Made by a program: the position numbers and the translations under genes
Shown: positions 57,050-64,000 of the stretch, piece by piece
Layout of the letters: every line of letters begins with the position of its first letter
How positions within the stretch are numbered: the first letter of the stretch is position 1
Source: Cranoglanis bouderius
Taxonomy: Eukaryota; Chordata; Actinopteri; Siluriformes; Cranoglanididae
DNA length: 64,000 nucleotides
Assembly (NCBI GenBank): GCA_023630585.1
Contig: CM042540.1
Coordinates: 12,723,074 to 12,787,073, forward strand
Reading direction: 5' to 3'
The notes under the pieces: generated by a model
Told to the model about the DNA's origin: nothing
What the model saw: only the letters and a program-made list of their open reading frames with translations
Database searches by the model: none

Positions 57050-57560
57050 AAATATCCCCCTGAGACCTTGCCGTTATTAATAGTGTTATTCATTAAATAT
57101 TACTCTTGTCAAAGGGGAAGCATAATACTGGCCTGGAGACAGGAGCCCAGATCCAGGAGTAAGCCGAATTAATTTTCTGGAGCAAACGCCCCGTTTCCGC
57201 AAATGACATTCTGTACCGTTAGCATTTTAAATGTGACACAAATGGCACTCAACACAATTTAAAATCCAAACAGTGGCTCTGAGTGGCCCTGGCATATGGT
57301 CTAGCTATGCCTCTGAGTGGAACACTCACCAAAGCAAAGGTCAGTGTGGTGCCAGCACGTGCTCTTTCCCAAGGCTGGCTCTCTCTCAACATGCTCCATG
57401 AGAATGACTTATGCGCAATAACATTCAAACACATTCCTCCAGCACACTGGCAAAGCACAAAATGAATGCAGCAAAATGGAAAAGACTCAGTGCCCCGAAC
57501 GACCGGAGAAACAGAAGAGGGCCAGAGTGCACTCGGTGCTTTTTCAAGCCTGTTGCTATG
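57050..57560. promoter_or_regulatory. Candidate conserved non-coding element
   Basis: Repeat-free block with CCGTTATTAATAGTG (57,071-57,085), TTCATTAAATATTACTC (57,090-57,106), GCCGAATTAATTTTCTGG (57,163-57,180), and CpG words (AACGCCCCGTTTCCGC). Frames of 60-69 codons around 57,249-57,465 lie antisense to one another and carry no domain. Confidence 0.33.
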
Positions 57561-57954
57561 CTGTAGTACACGTACAGCTGTTAATTATCAAATCTGATTA
57601 CTGTACATAATCACCTTTTCTGAGATTAGATCCATTCAGATTCATCTTGTTTTATCATCATTATAGTATCAAAGTTCTGTCTATGCATCTATGTATGTAG
57701 ATACGTATGTATGTGTGTATGTATCTATCTATCTATCTTTTAAGTTTTAAGCAAAACATCCCCACAAAATGACACCAAATCACCCACCAACTTGCACCTG
57801 CACTGCGTTACCAATGAATTTATATAAAATAAGTAAATTGTTACATCTATTTAGGACTAGATAATTCTACTGAGAATGTCTGTTGCCTGATATTATTTTA
57901 GAATTATAATATCTAATTATACCACTGCTCTGTGATATGCTTGAATCTTATTTA
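57561..57954. other. AT-rich intergenic DNA with short tetranucleotide tracts
   Basis: GTAT units (57,694-57,723) pass into ATCT units (57,723-57,740). Nothing else recognised. Confidence 0.5.
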
Positions 57955-58370
57955 TCAGAATTTATGTTGATTCATTCAGTATAACAGCAGTTCTGAGAGT
58001 AGTTCCAGTTGCAATGCAAATCACAGGTTTATATTAAAGTGCACATTTTAACATATTATTGTTTCTATAGTAATAAGTCATTCACAGGGCGGATGCGCCA
58101 TGTAAGCAAAGCATTTGTAACAGTCAAGGCTGAAGCTGTTCCTTTATGTTTTCTACCATGGAAAAGTCTTCAGGACGGAGGGCTTTGCGGTTTCTTGTTA
58201 AAATGACAAGTATTTTTTTTTCTTTCTTATTACCTTCAAGATAAAGTAAGGGAATGTAATTATAGAATAAAAGAATAAATCACTTTGTGATGTGGTGTTA
58301 TAGGAAAATAATCACTTCCAGGTGGAACCAGTAACTCGTCTTTGATTATTTTCCTATAACAGCTTTAAGC
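57955..58370 (+). mobile_element. Palindromic MITE-like repeat, copy C
   Basis: Starts near CAGAATTTATGTTGATTCA, then TATAACAGCAGTTCTGAG (57,980-57,997), CAAATCACAGGTTTATATTA (58,017-58,036), ATATTATTGTTTCTATAG (58,054-58,071), TTCACAGGGCGGATGCGCC (58,081-58,099), and ends in a clear palindrome: TGTTATAGGAAAATAATCA (58,296-58,314) and TGATTATTTTCCTATAACA (58,343-58,361), a perfect 19-bp inverted pair. Shorter than copy A because internal parts are missing. No coding. Confidence 0.65.
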
Positions 58371-58448
58371 TTTCTACAGTAAGACAAAGCACATGTTTAT
58401 GTACATGTTCATGATTACAAATGATACTCTTTTATATGTACTTTATAT

Positions 58449-58745
58449 TTCATCCATCCATCCATTTCCTGTAACGCTTATCCACTGCAGGGTTGCGGGG
58501 AGACTGGAGCCTATCCCATGATGTTGGGGACACCCTGGATGGGGTGCCAACCCATTGCAGGGCACAATCACACACACACTCACACACCCATTCAAACACA
58601 CATTTGGAAATCAGCCTACAACGCATGTATTTGGACTGGGGGAGGAAACCAGAGTACCCAGAGGAAATCCCTGAAGCACAGGGAGAACATGCACGCACAG
58701 GGAGAGCTCCATGCACACAGGGAAGGTGGGACTCAAAACCCTGGA
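58449..58745 (-). mobile_element. tRNA-derived SINE, copy 3 (minus arm of an inverted pair)
   Basis: ATCC units at 58,451-58,466 then the antisense body (CTATCCCATGATG, GGGGACACCCTGGATGGGG, AGGAAACCAGAGTACCC, GGGAGAACATGC). Its tRNA-like head lies to the right and is degraded near 58,735 (GGGACTCAAAACCC corresponds to the B box). Orientation is minus, and the 3' tail of another copy follows in plus orientation. Confidence 0.75.
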
Positions 58746-58767
58746 AGTGTGTATTTAGGTATTTTAC

Positions 58768-58860
58768 TAATTGCTGTAGGCTCAATGCTCCCCATGACCT
58801 TGTGTAGGTTAAGCGGTATGGAAAATGGATGGATGGATGGATGGATGGATGGATGGATAG
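58768..58860 (+). mobile_element. SINE 3' tail in opposite orientation, with (GGAT)n
   Basis: GCTGTAGGCTCAATGCTCCC, CATGACCTTGTGTAGG and TTAAGCGGTATGGAAAATGG are the last part of the SINE in plus orientation, ending in (GGAT)n at 58,826-58,859. With the minus copy to its left it forms a head-to-head inverted pair whose outer ends are both tails. Confidence 0.7.
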
Positions 58861-59079
58861 AATATGGAATGCTGTAAACAACCATAATAACATCACTATC
58901 TATCACTATCTATAGGTAGTTTTGAAAATTAAAATTTCAGAATGTTTAAGGTTTGGTTTGTGTGTGAAATCTACACCATGTTGACTTCCACTGCAGTTGC
59001 ACATGACTATAAAAGTCATTACAGAAGCTTCAAAATGTGTGTCAGCGACAAACAATAGCCTGCCATATATGATAAAAAA
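58861..59079. other. Intergenic DNA
   Basis: Nothing recognised. Confidence 0.5.
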
Positions 59080-59770
59080 CAAACTGTAATTTGCCTCAAA
59101 AATGCCAAACCTATTATTTAATTAATTCTGTAAACATTCCATCATTCATTAAGATCTAGTGCCCAGACTCTGCTCTGAAGAAAGGCAATCAGAAACTGTA
59201 GCCAAACATTCTTGGCTAGCAGCACATAATAGCCTTATAATTAAAACGGGCCTTTAATCAAGTCTAAAGCAGAATATTTATTTGCTTTCTATTTAGTCCT
59301 TAAATGGCATAGCTAATGTATTCAAGTCTAATGTCATAGAGGCAGAGGTTGATTTGTCTTTCCATCCTCCTTTACATATTCACAAGTGACAGGGGGGAAA
59401 AACATGTTAGTCTTGTAGCCAAACTGACGAGCGAGCATGGAGCACATACAATGCGGAGTGTAGGTGATCCTGGAGAGCCAGCAATAAGCAGGCCTAATCC
59501 TGTTGACTAAGAATGGGCACAGGGAGCCATGCCAGGATGCGAAGAGAGCTCGGTTTGTTGAATGCGCTGGGGAAATCCTCGCTGTGGCACGGTGGCCCTC
59601 AATAAGCATCCTCTGCTGCCAATGGGCACCAGTGCTAGGCTGGCACACCTAACAATCAACAACCCGCCTCCTCCCTCCCACCTCTCCCTGAGCATGTCCA
59701 GGCCAATTTTCCCACTCCAACTTGGAAATGTGGGGTTTTCATAAATTATTACATTAGAATAGAGTTGCAG
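59080..59770. promoter_or_regulatory. Candidate conserved non-coding region
   Basis: Repeat-free, with TTATTTAATTAATTCTG (59,114-59,130), CCTTATAATTAAAACGGG (59,233-59,250) and GC-richer words from 59,400 on (AACTGACGAGCGAGCATGG). Minus frames of 104 and 140 codons at 59,334-59,929 overlap in different phases and carry no domain. Confidence 0.3.
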
Positions 59771-60379
59771 ATTGACTGCAGGATCTGTTTTGGTCAAGTT
59801 TTTTCTTGTTTTTGCCATTGCAACCTTTCGGTAATGAACAGCCACCAAATTTGAACAGTCACACAAATATAACATTATAACATATAATACATATAACCCA
59901 CACACATATAACCCTCTAAGTAAACTCAAAGCTAGTTATCAGTAATTCTACTAATTCTGACTGGGATTTAACTCCTGCTAGAAGGCAATCGAAGTTCAGT
60001 AGTGAGTGAGCAGGCCACACAAGTTGTTGAACCTCCATTACAGAGAATGCCACAATATTATTAGAGACATGTGACATTTCTGCTTTGAGAGACAGCCTCC
60101 TATTGTTCTTCAGAGTGTATATGTCAGTCTAATACCCTTAACTCTCGACTTGACTAGCAGCTCAGTGTCATATGCATGCCCATTCAATACACTGCAGAGC
60201 TGTACTGACTTAATGCCAAGCTTCTATTAGCCCTGTAAAGATTTTCTTAAGTCATTACAAGAGTGTCACCAGTTAATGAGATGACAGAGATTATAGTGAT
60301 CTAGAGAAGCACAAAAGACATTATTATGAACCCTCCCTCCCTCTTTTTACTCAAAGTTTCCTTTTTTCATGGTTCTCTC
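59771..60379. other. Intergenic DNA
   Basis: Nothing recognised. Confidence 0.5.
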
Positions 60380-60665
60380 CTCAGAAATGATTGAATATTA
60401 GCCGATTAATCAGCTCTGCCGCAGGTTAAGAGAGCTAAACGACCGAACAGCTTCCTCTGTGCCCACCAGGCCACGGCTCGGCCATTAGGACAGAGGAATA
60501 TGGGCAGGGGAATGAAGGTCCTCGGAGGCTTGTAAGTGGAGCCGCCTGTTCCCCAGCAGCCCTATAAAATCATTACTCCCTCTCTCTGCTTGGCCTTTAT
60601 GAGCTGTGTCCTGATGGCCTAACAGACAGACCAGCACCTTCACTCTACTGACTGTAGATCAGACA
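60380..60665. promoter_or_regulatory. Candidate conserved non-coding element
   Basis: Repeat-free, GC-richer than its flanks, with TATTAGCCGATTAATCAGC (60,397-60,415), CGGCCATTAGG (60,479-60,489) and CCCTATAAAATC (60,560-60,571). The mix of homeodomain/TALE-type sites with CpG words resembles the other blocks. Confidence 0.33.
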
Positions 60666-61611
60666 TTCTGCCTGGCACACACACTGGGGCGGGCCGAGAA
60701 CACATGAGCACCCAAACTGAACCGAACACCAGGTGATTGATCCATCCTTAGTTTACACCACGGATCAGGTTACTCCTCAGGAGTAGGAGGAAATTTGCAC
60801 TGAGGTTCCCCTTCAATGTTCCATCTCACAGCGTTCATGCCCTGAGCCAGGATGTCATGGCACTGGTTCTAAGGAGCTCTCGCGGACTGGATATGGTGGA
60901 CTACAGCACAGCACCTAAACTAACTTTTTTTTTTTTTCTTTTTTTTTTTTTTTTAGCAAATCAGCCATGCTAGTCAGATCCTGACACAAGCAGCAATAGT
61001 CAGCAGGGTTTTCCTTTTTTTTTTTAATGGCTCTGCCTGGCCAACTACAACTTACAAGTAAAGACTCATAGAGGGAGTGGTTAGCAGCAAATCTGGCCCC
61101 ATACCAGTCAGGAAATAGGGCCATATGGCCATGCCACACAAAAAAAGGTCCACAGAAAATAGGATGTGATGCGTTTAAGAAAACAGGACCTCATATGAGC
61201 CAGAGAGATAGAACCCTGTACAAGTGCCAGACAGAAAATAGGACCATTCATCAGTAAGAAAATAAAACTGGCTACTGCTCAGAATATAGTACCCAACAGT
61301 CAGATAAAATGACATACACCATACATCCAGTGTTCTTCTAGAGAATTGAACTGTAATGAGGTCCATGTAGCGTGTGCACTAATTTACTGGTATAGACTGT
61401 AAGAAACTTTCCTGCAAGACATTTGAGATGAGTCACACTGCCTGTGTTAAGTAAGTGAAGACAGAATGATCAGCACCTGTGTGCTTAGTGCGTGGAATTC
61501 GCTGCTTGTCAAACAAACATCAGTATCATTGAGTGTGTGTGTGTGCGTGTGTGTGTGTTTGTGAATGTGTATGAGTTTACACTTGCAAAGGAATATTAAT
61601 TGTGTATGTGT

Positions 61612-61613
<2 letters not shown>
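60666..61613. other. Intergenic DNA
   Basis: No gene recognised. Poly-T tracts at 60,925-60,954 and 61,015-61,024. The 61,140-61,370 part has a recurring AAAATAGGA/GAAAATA word (61,156, 61,234, 61,257) of unknown origin. A GTGT-rich tract (61,534-61,558) lies at its right. Confidence 0.45.

Positions 61614-61651
<38 letters not shown>
61614..61651. repeat. (GT)n microsatellite
   Basis: GT dinucleotides for 38 bp. Confidence 0.97.
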
Positions 61652-61652
<1 letters not shown>

Positions 61653-61739
61653 GGGGACAGCCCGGGGCCCGGCAGATGTGAGCAGATGTCAGAGTAAGTG
61701 AGCAGGGAGTTGGGAGAGAGAGAAATGTGCTGGGCCAAC

Positions 61740-61960
61740 GCTCTAATTTACGCATGAGTGGCGCTGCACCACAGATATTTACATTTAAATTGATGTTTCA
61801 GATACTTAATTAAAGACGTGGACTGGGCTCTTCTGGTCGCCGGCGGTTTCTTCCTCATCCTCCTCCTCCTCGCTGAAGCCAACAGACCACTCACTGGAAC
61901 CTAGAGCACTTTCCCAGGCCCATGTGAATATTTTACTAGAGTCACTTTAATGACAATGGT
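61740..61960. promoter_or_regulatory. Candidate conserved non-coding block
   Basis: Repeat-free with ACATTTAAATTGATG (61,781-61,795), TACTTAATTAAAGACG (61,803-61,818) and GGTCGCCGGCGG (61,836-61,847). A short TCC tract lies at 61,855-61,871. Confidence 0.25.
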
Positions 61961-62229
61961 CCCAGACCTCTTTATGGTAATTTGGGAGAACATTGCTGAA
62001 GACACAATGCCCCCTGGTGGATTCTAACTCCACCCCTAGTTAAGCAACACTGCTGTTACTAATGTCACACAAATGTCAGCTTTTTCTTTAAATTTTCTAT
62101 TGTTCGCCTGTCTGCTCTGATGAAGACCCAGTGCTGCCCAGAGAAGAAAGGAGAGGGGGGGGGCTATTATATTAATACACTGGGCACATAGTCTGATGAT
62201 GAGGCAGCTCCTGTGGGGCCAAAGCTATA
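61961..62229. other. Intergenic DNA
   Basis: Nothing recognised apart from a G-run at 62,153-62,163. Confidence 0.5.
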
Positions 62230-62765
62230 ATGCAGTGGCACTCCAACCCTGATGAACTGTAGTCTCAGCATGTCTCTCTGGTCTCCTGCTTTGGCCCTCC
62301 GAGGGGCCCATGGCCGCCCACAAGACATCCTCCTCAACCACTTACTCTCAAACAGCCTTTTAATAGAGTTTAAAAGAGGATTATTAACATTACCTGCTAA
62401 TTATGTTAAGGACCTAATTAGAGAAAACGGAAAAGGGGCCTTTTTTGGTCTAATTAGGTTTTCTTTTTAAGTACACTGATAACCAAGGGAATGCCAAGAT
62501 CTCTGTAGAAATGAGAGTGCAATGAGCCAGTGAGAGGCTCCTTCGGAAAAGAAGTTAACCCTCTCATCAGCAGAGCTGACTCTATTAACGGCGTCCTGGC
62601 AGAGTGCAATTACCACCCAAATCGTTTATTTAGGATGTGTTTATCTGGAGTGGGCTGCATCATTTAGCGCATTATAAACTCAATGCTGGTTTCATTAGCG
62701 ATTACATTCAGTGGGTGGTAATACCTGCTTGATACAGCCAACTGAGGACTGATGCTATCAGAGTG
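62230..62765. promoter_or_regulatory. Candidate conserved non-coding element with three TAATTA sites
   Basis: Repeat-free block with three TAATTA homeodomain-type cores within 60 bp (62,398-62,403, 62,415-62,420, 62,451-62,456), a TTAATAGAGTTTAAAAGAGG word, TTAGCGATTACATTCAG (62,694-62,710) and TTAGCGCATTATAAACTC. A 72-codon plus frame (62,252-62,470) ends among the TAATTA sites; it starts with no promoter or acceptor and has no domain. Enhancer-like function is inference. Confidence 0.38.
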
Positions 62766-64000
62766 CAGAGAAATTACATGGATGGGACCTCATTTTTTTA
62801 GGAGCCCATCACAGTTCCCGCTGTTTGCTCAATTCCGCACAAAACATGTTCAGGATTTTCAACACTTCAACATGCTGAAGCCTGTATTCACACACTGATT
62901 CCAGGTACTAGTCCGAAAGGAAGCACACACATATGCAAAATAATAATAATAATAACCCAGAGAGTAGTGTACAGCCAAAATCTAGAGGAACAGTGTTGGA
63001 TGTTGTCAATGATACTGTCCGATAGGGTGAGCAATATGACAAAAATATCATGAGGCATGACTCAAGAGATATAGGTTTGCTCATAAACTGACAGCAATAC
63101 AGTCAGAAAAAAATACATTTGTAAAGCTTTAAAAATGTTATCCTTTTAAAAGATTAAGTACAAAATTGTAACATCAAATCGGCTGCATCTAGTCAGATTG
63201 TAATTATTAAAAAAAAAAAACAGTAAAAAGTAATAAAAGATATAACAATATGCATGATATCTCACAAAAGTGTATTGTAACATAATCTCACAATATCACA
63301 ACATCAATGTTTTATTGTCACATTGCCCAGCCCTGTTGTCCAAATGCATGAAGGACTTCATCTAGTTCAGTAAAAGGAATTTTGCATGTGAAATGTAGAG
63401 AATACAGTCCAATAACAATTTGGGTTCAAATCCACTATTCATAATGATGATTCTGCTCCAAACACTGGATCTTATAGAACATACTGTATAAAGGAAAATG
63501 CATTTGGAGAATACACTTGGAGTCAAAAGACAAAGGCAAAGACTGCCCACATGGCAACAAAGCAAAGTGACAAAACCTCTCCATTTAAATAATTCTCAAA
63601 ATATTCCCACTAATAGAATCTCAGTGTTGAAGCTGATGCTTCACAAAACCAGAATCCACTAATCCCACTCCTGATAGCAGACCAGTAATGGACCCAGTGA
63701 TGACTCACACTTACAACTTCATCTGATGCACATATCATTGTGGCAACAAATTCATCCAAACAGTGCCACAGCTCAAGCCAAAGCTCAAGCCAAAATTGTA
63801 ATATACTGTAGCTACACCTCTGAGAGATACCCTGGGACTGAATGTTTACAGCTAGGCCAAATTCAGTCCAAACTGAAAATGCTTTGCTTTGGTTTTATTT
63901 GAGCCTGTTTTGATTTGATCCCAAAGCGTTGCTTACTGCTTGGTCACTTTTGACCCACAATACATTTGCCATTGACATAACTGGCACTTATGTGTCTAAA
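62766..64000. other. AT-rich intergenic DNA to the window end
   Basis: No gene recognised. A short (AAT)n at 62,940-62,955 and a poly-A tract at 63,210-63,221. The AGCTCAAGCCAA word is duplicated in tandem at 63,770-63,795. Confidence 0.5.

Noticed and set aside
62252..62470. 72-codon plus frame in a possibly conserved block
   Set aside because: No promoter, acceptor or domain; it ends among TAATTA sites. Conservation, if present, is better explained by regulatory function.

Overview
This window reads as non-coding vertebrate DNA, almost certainly from a teleost fish. A catfish or other otophysan is possible but is only an inference from the style of the repeats. It is AT-rich and full of long dinucleotide and tetranucleotide microsatellites. 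It carries many decayed Tc1-like transposons of the kinds that fill fish genomes, a tRNA-derived SINE seen in three places, fragments of non-LTR retrotransposons and several MITE-like palindromic repeats. I found no open reading frame that I can defend as a host protein-coding gene, and no rRNA, tRNA, CRISPR or bacterial-type feature. The recognisable coding remnants are transposase pseudogenes and two retrotransposon fragments, plus one possible hAT-like exon scrap.

Layout. 0-9 kb: Tc1 relics at the left edge, microsatellites, long AT-rich spacer, a SINE at 8.3-8.6 kb and a TATA-box-like site near 9.0 kb. 9.8-13.4 kb: AAAG tracts, then a stacked cluster holding an unclassified repeat split by a SINE and LINE fragments in both orientations. 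15-20 kb: GC-richer, repeat-poor blocks on either side of a full-length but dead Tc1-like element (16,582-18,089). 20-29 kb: mostly repeat-poor intergenic sequence with several conserved-element candidates. 29.8-32.1 kb: an internally deleted Tc1 element, a 104 bp AT tract and one copy of a roughly 650 bp palindromic repeat. 33-38 kb: candidate regulatory blocks with TC and CA tracts. 39-44 kb: two Tc1 relics fused end to end, a TA tract, a second copy of the 11.3-kb repeat and a small inverted-repeat element. 46-53.7 kb: an hAT-like scrap, a second copy of the palindromic repeat interrupted by a young-looking Tc1 deletion derivative (48,556-49,778), another Tc1 relic, a possible TIR element and an L2/SINE-type tail. 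54-64 kb: more candidate conserved blocks, the third palindromic-repeat copy (57,955-58,370) and a back-to-back SINE pair.

Interpretation. The alternation of repeat clusters with GC-richer, repeat-free, homeodomain/TALE/octamer-motif-bearing blocks resembles a gene desert around a developmental regulator, but conservation cannot be tested from one sequence. All calls of 'candidate conserved element' are inferences from composition and motif density. The most informative structures are the nested insertions (SINE into an older repeat with an empty-site paralogue at 43 kb; Tc1 into the palindromic repeat at 48-50 kb), which give a relative insertion order. I did not find a convincing new biological system.
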